Shown here piece after piece: positions 17,654 through 27,063 of a stretch of DNA of 64,000 bases. The stretch comes from Bacilli bacterium. Its GTDB lineage: Bacteria > Bacillota_I > Bacilli_A > RF39 > UBA660. How positions within the stretch are numbered: position 1 is the stretch's first letter; the number at the start of each line of letters is the position of its first letter. Below the pieces are notes generated by a model. That model saw nothing but the letters and a program-made list of their open reading frames with translations, was not told the origin of the DNA and did not search any database. Position numbers and translations under genes: made by a program. The stretch spans positions 1-64,000 of the forward strand of contig JAFSVF010000019.1 in the NCBI GenBank assembly GCA_017450205.1. The letters run 5' to 3'.

Positions 17654-18712
17654 ATGAAAGATAATTATTTTAAGTATATTGATTATTATGGAAATTATTC
17701 TTTAAATCAAATTAAGATAAATGAAATAGATTATCTTATTTTTGCTACACTTTCATATTTACCTTATATTGACATAAAGGATGGAATGAGTCTAAAAACA
17801 TTAGGTGATAAAATTCTTTCATTAGATAAGAGTAAGTTTTTAGGTACAATGACTCCTAAAGCAATAGATCTTTTAGAAAGTGTTTATAATAAAAAGAGAT
17901 ATAGAAATATAAGAGTTTATAAAATATATAAAGAGAATACTAGTAGTATTCAATTTGGTGTAATTAGTTTTAGATATAAAAATAATTTAATTGTATCTTT
18001 TGAGGGAACTAATAATGCTATGTCTGGGTGGATTGAAAACTTTAAATTAGTTAGTACTTTTCCTACAATTACACATGAAAAAGGATTAGATTATTTAAAT
18101 AAGGTAGTTAGACCAACAGATAAAAACATATATTTAACTGGACACTCTAAGGGTGGAAATACTGCGATGGTTTGTGCTTATTTAGTTAAATCTAGTATAT
18201 TTAATAGGATAAAGAAAATATATAATTTTGATGGACCTGGTTTTAGAAAAGAAGAGTTTAATACTCCTAGGTTTAAAGAGGTTAATATAAAAACTATAAA
18301 CTATTTACCAGATGGATCTTTGGTTGGAATTTTACTATTTAATAGAAAATATAATTATTTATCTAGTGATGGAGTTGCATTCCAAAAACATTATCCTTAT
18401 AACTGGAAGATGTATGGTGGTTTTTTTGAAAGATCTGAATTAGTAAAAACTTCTGCTAATTTTAAAGCAAAACTAGATAATTCTTTAATGACTTTAGATT
18501 ATAAAGAATATAATATGTGTGTTAAACAATTAGATAAGTTTTTTAAAGATAATAAGATTATAAATACTTACGATTTTAAGAATATTAAATTTGATGAATT
18601 TGTTAAGATGTTTAATGATATAAAAGGTCTAGATAAAAATACAAAAGAGATTTTTATTTCATTAATAAAATCAGTTTTCTTTAATAAGATAAATAAATCT
18701 ACAAATAATTAA
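17654..18712 (+). CDS. DUF2974 alpha/beta-hydrolase (lipase-like)
   Basis: 352 residues from the ATG at 17654, with TTGGTGA upstream. The opening IDYYGNYSLNQIKINEIDYLIFATLSYLP is typical of DUF2974 (Mbeg1-like) proteins. A lipase-type nucleophile elbow LTGHSKGGN (Ser165) follows a GTNNA segment, with YNFDGPGF further on and a QKHYPYNW region that may supply the catalytic His. No signal peptide, so it is cytoplasmic. Substrate unknown; esterase or lipase activity is a family inference. Confidence 0.82.
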   Translation: MKDNYFKYIDYYGNYSLNQIKINEIDYLIFATLSYLPYIDIKDGMSLKTLGDKILSLDKSKFLGTMTPKAIDLLESVYNKKRYRNIRVYKIYKENTSSIQFGVISFRYKNNLIVSFEGTNNAMSGWIENFKLVSTFPTITHEKGLDYLNKVVRPTDKNIYLTGHSKGGNTAMVCAYLVKSSIFNRIKKIYNFDGPGFRKEEFNTPRFKEVNIKTINYLPDGSLVGILLFNRKYNYLSSDGVAFQKHYPYNWKMYGGFFERSELVKTSANFKAKLDNSLMTLDYKEYNMCVKQLDKFFKDNKIINTYDFKNIKFDEFVKMFNDIKGLDKNTKEIFISLIKSVFFNKINKSTNN

Positions 18713-18756
18713 TAAAATATGGTATTATAACGCAATAAAAGAAAGAAGTGACTGAT

Positions 18757-20499
18757 ATGTATTTAATTGATAAATTAAATAATGATATTAAGAATATCCT
18801 TGATAATTTAGGATTTAAAGATGATGTTCAAGTAGTTAAGTCATCTGTACCAACTTTAGGTGATTATCAATATAATGGTGCAATGAAACTTGCTGGAATG
18901 AATCATATGAATCCAAGAGAAGTTGCAGAAAAAATAAAAAACGAATTAGAAAAGATTGATGATTATACAAATATTAATATTGCAGGACCTGGATTTATTA
19001 ATATTAGTTTTAAAGATGAAGTATTAGTTGATTATATTAATCAAATATTTAAAGATTATGATAAGAATATTTATAAAGATGAAAATAATCAAACTATATT
19101 CTTAGATTATGGTGGAGCTAATGTTGCTAAAGAATTACATGTTGGTCATTTAAGAAGCGCTAATATTGGTGAAGCTTTGAAGAGACTTTTAAATTCTTGT
19201 AATATTAAAACAATTAGTGATGTTCATTTAGGAGACTGGGGAAGACCAATGGGTCTTGTTATGTTAGAAATTAAGAAAAGAATGCCTGAACTTCCTTATT
19301 TTGATGAAAGTTTTGAAGGAGAATATCCAACTGAATCTCCAGTTACTGCTGAAGATTTAGCCGAAATTTATCCAATTGCATCTAATAAATCTAAAGAAGA
19401 TCCTGAATATTTAGAAGAAGCTAGAGAAATAACTCTTAAACTTCAAAATGGAGATAAAGGTTATACTGCTTTATGGAAACATGTAAGAAAGACTTCTGTT
19501 GATGATATTAAAAAAACTTATGATTTATTAAATACTTCATTTGATCTTTGGGAAGGTGAAGCAGATGCTGATAAAGAAATTCCTGAATTATTAGAATATC
19601 TTGAAAGTAATAATTATACTGAAATTTCAGAAGGTGCTGAGGTTATCTTTGTAAATGAACCTGGTGATAAGAAAGAATTACCTCCATTTATGTTAAAGAA
19701 GAGTAATGGTGGTGTCATTTATGATACTACTGAACTTGCAACTTTATATTCAAGAATTAAAAGATTTAAGTTTAACGATATTTGGTATTTAACTGATTCA
19801 AGACAAGAATTACACTTTGTTCAATGCTTTAGGGCTGCTAAGAAATGTAATTTAGTCCCTGAAGATGTTAAGTTAACACATTTATCTTTTGGTACTATGA
19901 ATGGTAGTGATGGTAAACCATTTAAAACTCGTGATGGTGGAGTTATGAGTTTAAACTCTTTATATAATTTAGTTTATAATGAATGCTTTAATAAGTTAAG
20001 TGATTCAATTGATGAATCTAAGAGAGAAGAAACAGCTAAGATAATTGCTATTGCTGCTATTAAGTTTGCTGATTTACTTCCTAATAGAACTAGTGATTAT
20101 ATATTTGATCCAGTTAAATTTAGTGATTTAAATGGTAAGACTGGTCCATATATTCTTTATAATACAGTTCGTATTAAATCTATTTTTGAAAAAGTTGGAG
20201 ATATAACATTTGATAAGTATCATACTATTTCTTCTCCAATCGAAAGAGAAATTATTCTTCATTTAATTGAACTTTCTAGTGTATTAAAGAAAGCAATTAG
20301 TGGTTCTATATTAAATGAAATATGTGAATTTATATTTAAATTAACTTCACTTTATAATAATTTCTATGCTGATCATTATATTGTTTCAGAAGAAAATAAA
20401 GAAACTCAAGAATCATGGTTAGTATTAAGTGATGTTGTTTATAAGACTAATTTATTTATATTAAATATTCTAGGAATTGAAGTTCCTGAAAGAATGTAA
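18757..20499 (+). CDS. argS: Arginyl-tRNA synthetase
   Basis: Class I aminoacyl-tRNA synthetase charging tRNA-Arg. The 580 residues start at the ATG at 18757 (AGAAAGAAGTGA upstream). Visible features: the N-terminal Add1 domain, the HIGH-type motif as LHVGHLRSAN near 127, the DVHLGDWG motif, the KMSK-equivalent region KPFKTRDGGVM, and the C-terminal DALR anticodon-binding domain with LYNNFY. Length is normal. No T-box leader is present in the short upstream gap. Confidence 0.96.
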   Translation: MYLIDKLNNDIKNILDNLGFKDDVQVVKSSVPTLGDYQYNGAMKLAGMNHMNPREVAEKIKNELEKIDDYTNINIAGPGFINISFKDEVLVDYINQIFKDYDKNIYKDENNQTIFLDYGGANVAKELHVGHLRSANIGEALKRLLNSCNIKTISDVHLGDWGRPMGLVMLEIKKRMPELPYFDESFEGEYPTESPVTAEDLAEIYPIASNKSKEDPEYLEEAREITLKLQNGDKGYTALWKHVRKTSVDDIKKTYDLLNTSFDLWEGEADADKEIPELLEYLESNNYTEISEGAEVIFVNEPGDKKELPPFMLKKSNGGVIYDTTELATLYSRIKRFKFNDIWYLTDSRQELHFVQCFRAAKKCNLVPEDVKLTHLSFGTMNGSDGKPFKTRDGGVMSLNSLYNLVYNECFNKLSDSIDESKREETAKIIAIAAIKFADLLPNRTSDYIFDPVKFSDLNGKTGPYILYNTVRIKSIFEKVGDITFDKYHTISSPIEREIILHLIELSSVLKKAISGSILNEICEFIFKLTSLYNNFYADHYIVSEENKETQESWLVLSDVVYKTNLFILNILGIEVPERM

Positions 20500-20500
20500 A

Positions 20501-20524
20501 AATACTAGATTACTAGTATTTTTT
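20501..20524 (+). terminator. Intrinsic terminator after argS
   Basis: AATACTAG/CTAGTATT (20501-20508 with 20513-20520), loop ATTA, T tail. Confidence 0.7.
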
Positions 20525-20544
20525 ACTTTAAAAGGAGGGGTTAT

Positions 20545-22716
20545 ATGAAAAAAACAGAAATTTTATCTCCAGTAGGTTCAATGGCTTCTTTATATGCTGC
20601 TATTGAAGGTGGATGTGATGCTGTTTATTTAGCAGGTAAGTTATTTGGTGCTAGAGCTTTTGCAGATAATTTTTCTAATGAAGAATTAGTTTTTGCAATT
20701 AATTATGCTCATAAGTATGGAGTTAAAGTATATGTAACTACTAACACTTTAGTTTATGATGCTGAAATACCTGCATTTATGAATTATATTGAGTTTTTAT
20801 ATACAAATAATGTTGATGCTATTATTGTTCAAGATATTGGTATGTTTGATTTAGTTCATAAGACTTTTCCAGATTTAGAGATACATATTTCTACTCAAAT
20901 GCATATTCATAATACTGAAGGTGCTCAAATGGTAGAAAGTTTAGGAGCAAGTAGAGTAGTTCTTGCTAGAGAAACACCAATTGAGCTTGTTAAAAAGATT
21001 AAAGATAATACAAAACTAGAACTTGAAATATTTGTTCATGGGGCTTTATGTATTAGTTATTCTGGTCAATGTTTGATGAGTTCGTTAATTGGTGGTAGAA
21101 GTGGAAATAGAGGTACTTGTGCTCAATGTTGTAGACAACCATACGAGTTATTTTGTAATGATATAAAGATTAGTAAAGATAATTATTTGTTAAGTACTAG
21201 AGATTTATGCACAATTGAAAACATTGGTGATTTAATTGATATTGGAGTAGATTCTTTAAAGATTGAAGGTCGTATGAAGAGACCTGAATATGTTTATTTA
21301 GTAACTAAGTTATATAGAAAAGCAGTTGATTCTTATATTGAGACTGGTAAAGTAAATGTAACTGAAGAAGAAATAAATGATTTAAAGAAAATTTTTAATA
21401 GAAATTATACAAAAGGTTTTTTATTTAATACTAGTAATGATAAGTTTATGAATACTTTTAGACCAAATCATATGGGTATTAAAGTAGGTAATGTTTTAAA
21501 TGTTAATAAGAATAGAGTAAAAATAAGACTTTTAGATGATTTAAATTTAAATGATGGTATTAGATTTATTAAGAATGGTTTTGAAGATGTTGGAATGAAT
21601 GTTCAACAAATGTTTCAAAACGGTAATAAAGTAACTAGTGCTAGAAAGAACGAAGTTATAACTCTTCTGGTTAATGATGATGTTCAAGTAAATTCAGAAG
21701 TATTAAAAACTACTGATTATAATCAATTAAAGAAATTAGATTCAATTATTCAAGAACAAAATAGAAAAGTGAATATAGACGTAGAAGTTGTTGCTAAATT
21801 GGGTGAAGCATTATCAATTAAGGTTAACGATGGTATAAATGAAGTAATTGAGACTTCTCCTTATATTGTAGATAAAGCAATGAATAAACCTACAACTGTA
21901 GAAGATATTAAAGAAAAGATAACAAGAACTGGTTCAACAATTTATAATGTTGAAAATTTAAATGTTATTAACAATGAAAATATATTTATTCCTTTAAAAT
22001 CATTAAATGATTTAAGAAGGGTGGCTTTAGAAAAACTTGAAGAATTAAGAATTAGTAACCCAAAAATTATTGATAAACAAGAATATTATATCGATTTACC
22101 TGATTTTGAGCATACAGAATGGAAAATTTTAAATTTATCAACATATGAAAATTATAATATTAGTATGGGTAGTCACTATAATGAAGTTATTATTCCTTAT
22201 AATAAATCATATGATGATTATTGGATTAGATATGCAATTCCTAGAGTACAAGAACACATTAGTGAAAGAAAAGGAAATGTTTATGTATCAGATTTAGGAT
22301 CGATATATAAATTTAAGAATAAAGATATGGCTAGTTCTTACTTTATGAATGTAACCAATGCTTATAGTGTTGCTTTACTTCATAGTTTAGGAGTCAAAAG
22401 AGTAGCTTTATCAATTGAAATGAATGATTTTCAAATTAAGAAGTTAATTGAAAATTATAAAAGTTTATTTAATAAGCAACCAAATGTTGAAGTAGTAGTT
22501 GATACTTTACCAGAAGCGATGGTTATTAAGTACGATATTTTTAATGGAAAATATGATTCTAAAAATGATTATTATTTAAAGGATAAATTTGGAAACAAAT
22601 TTAAAGTTATAAGAAGAGATAATTTAACAATTATATTTAATTATGAAAGAATTGTTAAAGAAAATCCTGAAAAATACTATGAAATTGGAGTAAATGCACT
22701 TAGATATGATAAGTAG
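20545..22716 (+). CDS. U32-family protein with DUF3656 (RlhA-like)
   Basis: 723 residues with AAAGGAGGGG before the ATG. The U32 core carries ILSPVGSMASLYAAIEGGCDAVYLAG, HISTQMHIHNTEGA, and the cysteine cluster EIFVHGALCISYSGQC...GTCAQCCRQPY, which in this family ligates an Fe-S cluster. The long C-terminal part corresponds to DUF3656. The closest characterised member with this architecture is RlhA, which hydroxylates a cytidine of 23S rRNA; protease activity is historical annotation. Assignment to RlhA is plausible but unproven. Family membership is certain. Confidence 0.87.
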   Translation: MKKTEILSPVGSMASLYAAIEGGCDAVYLAGKLFGARAFADNFSNEELVFAINYAHKYGVKVYVTTNTLVYDAEIPAFMNYIEFLYTNNVDAIIVQDIGMFDLVHKTFPDLEIHISTQMHIHNTEGAQMVESLGASRVVLARETPIELVKKIKDNTKLELEIFVHGALCISYSGQCLMSSLIGGRSGNRGTCAQCCRQPYELFCNDIKISKDNYLLSTRDLCTIENIGDLIDIGVDSLKIEGRMKRPEYVYLVTKLYRKAVDSYIETGKVNVTEEEINDLKKIFNRNYTKGFLFNTSNDKFMNTFRPNHMGIKVGNVLNVNKNRVKIRLLDDLNLNDGIRFIKNGFEDVGMNVQQMFQNGNKVTSARKNEVITLLVNDDVQVNSEVLKTTDYNQLKKLDSIIQEQNRKVNIDVEVVAKLGEALSIKVNDGINEVIETSPYIVDKAMNKPTTVEDIKEKITRTGSTIYNVENLNVINNENIFIPLKSLNDLRRVALEKLEELRISNPKIIDKQEYYIDLPDFEHTEWKILNLSTYENYNISMGSHYNEVIIPYNKSYDDYWIRYAIPRVQEHISERKGNVYVSDLGSIYKFKNKDMASSYFMNVTNAYSVALLHSLGVKRVALSIEMNDFQIKKLIENYKSLFNKQPNVEVVVDTLPEAMVIKYDIFNGKYDSKNDYYLKDKFGNKFKVIRRDNLTIIFNYERIVKENPEKYYEIGVNALRYDK

Positions 22717-22766
22717 TTTACTCTTTTTTTATGCTATAATATTAATATAATGGAAGAGGGAAATTT

Positions 22767-23657
22767 ATGAAATCAAAAGTTTTTTATTGTAAAGAAATTA
22801 CACCTGAGAATTTAATCAAAATTTATGAATCATTAGGTGTTGAACTTAATGGAGAAGTTGCTGTTAAAGTATCTACTGGAGAAAAAGGTTCAAAAGGATA
22901 TTTAAAAGCTGATTTAATTAAACCACTTGTTGATAAGCTAAACGGTACTATTGTTGAATGTAATACAGCATATCCTGGTAAAAGAAACACTTACGAAGAA
23001 CACATAGAAGTAGCTAAAGAACATGGTTTTATGGAAGTTGGTAAAGGTGTAGATATTCTTGATAGAGATGGAGAATTTAAAATTCCTGTTAATCATGGAA
23101 AACATCTTGAATATGATTTATTAGGTGTTGGATTTGATAAATATGATTCTTATTTAAACTTAGCTCATGGTAAAGGACATGCTATGGGTGGATTTGGTGC
23201 TAACCTTAAGAATCAATCAATTGGTTTTGCTTCTCGTAATGGAAAAGCTTATATTCATTCATGTGGTCATACTGAAGATCCAGATGCTTGTTGGAGTGAT
23301 AAACATGAACAAATTGATTTTATAGAATCTATGGCAGAAGCTGCTAAAGCAGTAAGTGATTATGTTAAAAATCAAAATAAAAAAATTGTTTATATTACAG
23401 TTATGAATGCTTTATCTGTAGATTGTGATTGTGATAAAAATCAAGGAGATCCAGTTATGAGTGATTTAGGTATTGTTGGATCTTTGGATCCTGTTGCTAA
23501 TGATCAAGCTTTTATAGATATGGTATTTAATTCTACTGAAAGTGGTAGTGAAGAATTAAGAGAAAGAGTAGATACTAGACTTGGAAGACATATTTTAGAA
23601 TATACTGAAGGTTTAGGATTAGGTTCTACTGAATATGAACTAATTAATTTAGATTAG
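22767..23657 (+). CDS. DUF362-domain protein
   Basis: 296 residues, RBS GGAAGAGGG. The chain contains AVKVSTGEKGSKGYLKADL, ECNTAYPGKRNTYEEH, LNLAHGKGHAMGGFGANLKN and a cysteine-containing CDCDKNQGDPVMSDLGI block, all typical of DUF362/COG2768 proteins. Many relatives end in a ferredoxin domain; this one does not, so it lacks the usual 4Fe-4S pair of CxxCxxC motifs. Function unknown. Nine bases separate it from the following phospholipase-like gene, implying an operon. Confidence 0.8.
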   Translation: MKSKVFYCKEITPENLIKIYESLGVELNGEVAVKVSTGEKGSKGYLKADLIKPLVDKLNGTIVECNTAYPGKRNTYEEHIEVAKEHGFMEVGKGVDILDRDGEFKIPVNHGKHLEYDLLGVGFDKYDSYLNLAHGKGHAMGGFGANLKNQSIGFASRNGKAYIHSCGHTEDPDACWSDKHEQIDFIESMAEAAKAVSDYVKNQNKKIVYITVMNALSVDCDCDKNQGDPVMSDLGIVGSLDPVANDQAFIDMVFNSTESGSEELRERVDTRLGRHILEYTEGLGLGSTEYELINLD

Positions 23658-23666
23658 GAGATTATT

Positions 23667-24305
23667 ATGGCATCATCAATGATTCATCTTACAATTGCTA
23701 ATGAATTAAACAAAATGTTAAAAAGAGATAAGAAAAAATTACTTCTTGGATCAATTGCACCTGATTTATCTAAACTAGTTGGTGACGATAAAACTCGAAG
23801 TCATTTTATTCTAGAAGGTGAAGATGATATTCCAGACTTAAATAAATTTTTAAAAAAATATGGATATTTTTTAAATGATGACTTTGTATTAGGATATTAT
23901 ATTCATTTGTACTCAGATTACTTATGGTTTAAATACTTTATACCTGATCTTTTTGATGAAGGAAAAAATGTTATTACCAAATTAAATGGAGATATTATTA
24001 AATGTAATGGTAATATGATGGAAAAATATATTTATAATGACTATACAAATATTAATAATGATTTAATTAATGATTATGATTTGGATTTGAAATTGTTTTA
24101 TGAACCAATACCTGAATTAAATAATATTATTGATGAAATTCCAATGGATAAAATTTCTTTAATTGTAGATAAAGCTGGTTTAATAATAGATAATTCTAAA
24201 AAAACTAAAGAACTAGTATTTGATATTGAACAAATAAAAAATTTTATAAATATGAATGTTGAAATAATTTATTCAAATTTAAAAGAATTAAAGATTGCGG
24301 AATAA
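23667..24305 (+). CDS. Zinc-dependent phospholipase C-like protein
   Basis: 212 residues with AGGAG before the ATG. MIHLTIANELN at the start, LLLGSIAPDLSK, a THSHF-like RSHF, and GYYIHLYSDYLWF are the conserved His/Asp blocks of the small zinc-dependent PLC-like hydrolases common in Clostridia and Bacilli. No signal peptide is visible. The biochemical role of this cytoplasmic subgroup is not established. Second gene of a pair with the DUF362 gene. Confidence 0.7.
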   Translation: MASSMIHLTIANELNKMLKRDKKKLLLGSIAPDLSKLVGDDKTRSHFILEGEDDIPDLNKFLKKYGYFLNDDFVLGYYIHLYSDYLWFKYFIPDLFDEGKNVITKLNGDIIKCNGNMMEKYIYNDYTNINNDLINDYDLDLKLFYEPIPELNNIIDEIPMDKISLIVDKAGLIIDNSKKTKELVFDIEQIKNFINMNVEIIYSNLKELKIAE

Positions 24306-24334
24306 AGATTATGTTACATAACATAATCTTTTTT
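24306..24334 (+). terminator. Intrinsic terminator
   Basis: AGATTATGTT/AACATAATCT (24306-24315 with 24320-24329) followed by T6. Confidence 0.8.
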
Positions 24335-24405
24335 ATGTAAACTAAAGTTATATTTACTTTAATAAAGTGTGATATATTACTATAATATTATATGAGGTGT
24401 TATAT

Positions 24406-25134
24406 ATGGATAATGAACCTAAAATTCAAACAGCTGTTAAGGATTATAATGGTAAAAAAATTAATCTTATAAAATTAGATATTATACTTACAATTGTTTT
24501 ATTTATTGTAATTGGATTAATGATATATTCTTTATATCCTAAGTTTAAAAATACACATTATATGGGAAATGTAGATGATGAATATGAAGAAGTAACAACT
24601 ACTGAAGCTATAAGTAATGATAAAAAAATTGATGTAGTTGAATTGGAAAGTGAAAATTATATTGTTTATAAAGTTACAAATCAAACAGGCAATGTTAAAG
24701 ATATTACTCTTCGATTAAATACTTATGTTGGTGATAATGTAGATAATACTTTATCTTATGAATGTTTTGGAGTTGATAATAATGCAGTATTTTATGCATT
24801 TTTTAAGAAAAGTGATTTAAAGATTTATGATAAATATGAATATGTTGTTAATTCTATGAATAGTTTATATTCTTCTGCTAAAGAGTTTATAAAATTAGAT
24901 GTTAGTGTTGATGATATATTTGATTATAGATTTACAAATAGTTCTGGTAGAGCAGTTAATTCAGTTAGTTTTGTAATTATATATTATGATACTAAGAATA
25001 ATATTGTAGATATTGAAGAAAAGACTAAGACATTATTTGATGAGAATGATTCTTATGAATTTAAAGTAAAAGATAATTATGATAGATTTGAAGTTTATGT
25101 AAATGAAGCTTATTATACAAAAAAAGAATCCTAG
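24406..25134 (+). CDS. Anchored surface protein, unknown function
   Basis: 242 residues from the ATG at 24406, with GAGGTG upstream (that GTG is in frame but is the ribosome binding site). A short cytoplasmic N-terminus, one helix at about 25-45 (IILTIVLFIVIGLMIYSLYP), then an acidic Thr-rich linker and a beta-rich external domain of about 170 residues (YIVYKVTNQTGNVKDITL, VSFVIIYYDTKNNIVD) that contains two similar strand patterns and may be an Ig-like pair. No catalytic motifs. Confidence 0.55.
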   Translation: MDNEPKIQTAVKDYNGKKINLIKLDIILTIVLFIVIGLMIYSLYPKFKNTHYMGNVDDEYEEVTTTEAISNDKKIDVVELESENYIVYKVTNQTGNVKDITLRLNTYVGDNVDNTLSYECFGVDNNAVFYAFFKKSDLKIYDKYEYVVNSMNSLYSSAKEFIKLDVSVDDIFDYRFTNSSGRAVNSVSFVIIYYDTKNNIVDIEEKTKTLFDENDSYEFKVKDNYDRFEVYVNEAYYTKKES

Positions 25135-25147
25135 GATTCCTTTTTAT
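25126..25147. terminator. Bidirectional terminator between convergent genes
   Basis: The perfect palindrome GAATCCTAGGATTC (25126-25139) is flanked by A and T runs and overlaps the plus-strand stop codon. Confidence 0.7.
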
Positions 25148-26115
25148 TTGAAGTTAATATCGCCTTTATTTACTATATCTTTTGATTCAATTGCATATAT
25201 TAAATCTATTAAGTTTATTTTTTTATCTGAGTTTAAATCATATTTTTCATTATATGTTGAATTATTAAGTATAGAAGTTCTTATTTCTTGAGTATACTCA
25301 CTTATTGCAGTAACTTTTGTGAAAGTAAATAGAGAACCGATTAAGAATAATAGTATAAATATTTCATATTTTCCTTTAAATATATCATCACTTATTGGAT
25401 TATTTACTTCTTCACTTTCTACTTTCTTAATTAATTCAATTCCTTCTTCATTTGATATTTCTTCGACTGTTTGTTCAGGTGTTTTCATGTCAGTGAAGTA
25501 TTTTTTGTTTTTTTGTTTATTCTTTTTTATTTTTTTTCTTACGTTATTAATTATTATAATTATTAAAACTATTCCACATATAGTTAATACTAATTTTTTA
25601 TTTTCTCTAATATATTTTATTATAGGATTTTGCATAATTATTTCTTCTTTAAATAGTTTATAATTATCATCATCTATAGTTACTGTTAGAATTGTTCCAG
25701 CAGTTTTTTCAATCTTATGATTTGAGTTAGCTATTTCAATGTTGTCTATTTTAATAGTTCCTTGATTTGTTTTTGCTGTAGGTTTTATGTTTAATTCCAT
25801 ATATTCAATAGAATTAAATGAATTTTCACTATCTAGAAGAATTGTTATTTTTTTATTTTGTCCAGATTCATTTTCTACTTGTTCTTTATGAAAGTATGAA
25901 TTTGCAGTTATACTTAATACTTCAAATTCTTCTGGATTGTACTCAATTGTATGTTTTATAGCCATTAAATCTGGACTTTGTACTTTAAATCCGATTGTAA
26001 TGGTATTATTACCGGCATCTCTAATTGTATTAGCATCTAGTGTTGTATTTTTAGAATAACCGAATCCAAATATACTTGTTATACTTAGAACTGTTGCTAA
26101 AAGTAGTTTTTTCAT
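25144..26115 (-). CDS. Membrane protein with cohesin-like ectodomain and a single dockerin-like repeat
   Basis: 323 residues. A signal peptide (KKLLLATVLSITSIFGFGYS) precedes a beta-sandwich of about 125 residues whose pattern (NTITIGFKVQSPDLMAIKHT, EYNPEEFEVLS, IKIDNIEIANS) matches cohesin-type domains. Two helices follow (about 176-195 and 255-275), separated by a Lys/Glu-rich cytoplasmic loop. The external tail contains YDLNSDKKINLIDLIYAIES, which matches one Ca2+-binding half of a type I dockerin (D.N.D..IN..DL). Possible function: homotypic surface contacts. No cellulosome genes are nearby. Confidence 0.6.
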   Translation of the reverse strand: MKKLLLATVLSITSIFGFGYSKNTTLDANTIRDAGNNTITIGFKVQSPDLMAIKHTIEYNPEEFEVLSITANSYFHKEQVENESGQNKKITILLDSENSFNSIEYMELNIKPTAKTNQGTIKIDNIEIANSNHKIEKTAGTILTVTIDDDNYKLFKEEIIMQNPIIKYIRENKKLVLTICGIVLIIIIINNVRKKIKKNKQKNKKYFTDMKTPEQTVEEISNEEGIELIKKVESEEVNNPISDDIFKGKYEIFILLFLIGSLFTFTKVTAISEYTQEIRTSILNNSTYNEKYDLNSDKKINLIDLIYAIESKDIVNKGDINFK

Positions 26116-26190
26116 ATAATCACCTAATTTTATTTTAGCAAATTATTAAAATATTACAATTAGATGTTATAATACTTTTGAGGTGTTGGT

Positions 26191-27063
26191 ATGATTCCTG
26201 AATTTTTATTAAATAGATTAGTTAATGATTATGGAGAAGAATTAACTAAAAAGATTATTGAAAGATATAAATTAAAGAGAGTAGTTTCTTTAAGAGTTAA
26301 TACAATTAAAACTAATATTGAATATGTAAAAAGTATTTTAGATAAGAATAATATTTCTTATAAAGAGGTATCTTTTATTCCTTTTGCTTTGATTGTTGAT
26401 TGTGATGAAAAGAAAATTCAAGAATTAGATATATACCAAGATGGTTTTATTTACCTACAAAGTATAAGTTCAATGCTACCACCAGTGTTTTTGGATTTAG
26501 AAAAGAAAAGTACACTTTTAGATATGGCTGCTTCTCCAGGTGGTAAGACAAGTGAAATATGTGCACTTGCTGATAATGAAATATATGTAACCGCAACTGA
26601 AGTAAATGAAATAAGGAGAAATAGACTAGTTTATAATTTAGATAAGTTAGGTTGTAAGAATGTTACTACGTTAAGAGTAGATGCTAGAAATCTTGATGAT
26701 TATTTTTCTTTTGATAATATACTTTTAGATGCTCCTTGTTCTGGAAGTGGTACTATTGAAGAAAATGATTTTAGTAAAATTAATGAAAAACTAGTTGATA
26801 ATATAGTTAAAGTACAAGAAAGTTTACTTAGAAAAGCTTTAAGTATTTTAAAACCTGGAAAAACAATGGTTTATTCAACTTGTTCTATTTTAAAGAGTGA
26901 AAATGAAGATATAATTAATAAAATGATTAAAGAATTTAATATTGAAATTATACCTATTAAAGTTGATTTTGAAACTTTACCTTCAAATATTGAAGGAGTT
27001 CAAACGATAATGCCTAGTGAAGCAAATGAAGGATTCTTTATATGTAAGATTAAGAAGCTTTAA
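26191..27063 (+). CDS. RNA (cytosine-C5) methyltransferase, NOL1/NOP2/Sun family
   Basis: 290 residues with GAGGTGTT before the ATG. SAM-dependent motifs: LLDMAASPGGKTSEICAL (motif I), TATEVNEIRRNRLVYNL, DNILLDAPCSGSG (C183) and MVYSTCSILKSENED (nucleophile C231). Both cysteines of this family are present. It lacks the RNA-binding extensions of RsmF and NusB-like domain of RsmB, so it is a minimal version acting on rRNA or tRNA; the exact target is uncertain. It converges with the helicase gene and overlaps it by 4 bases. Confidence 0.88.
   Translation: MIPEFLLNRLVNDYGEELTKKIIERYKLKRVVSLRVNTIKTNIEYVKSILDKNNISYKEVSFIPFALIVDCDEKKIQELDIYQDGFIYLQSISSMLPPVFLDLEKKSTLLDMAASPGGKTSEICALADNEIYVTATEVNEIRRNRLVYNLDKLGCKNVTTLRVDARNLDDYFSFDNILLDAPCSGSGTIEENDFSKINEKLVDNIVKVQESLLRKALSILKPGKTMVYSTCSILKSENEDIINKMIKEFNIEIIPIKVDFETLPSNIEGVQTIMPSEANEGFFICKIKKL

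Noticed and set aside
18713-18756. T-box leader before argS
   Set aside because: Only 44 bases separate it from the preceding gene, too short for a T-box.
25319-25663. Plus-strand frame of 114 codons inside the cohesin-like gene
   Set aside because: It is the complement of a Lys/Asn-rich coding region, which gives Phe/Ile-rich nonsense; the opposite strand has a signal peptide and domains.
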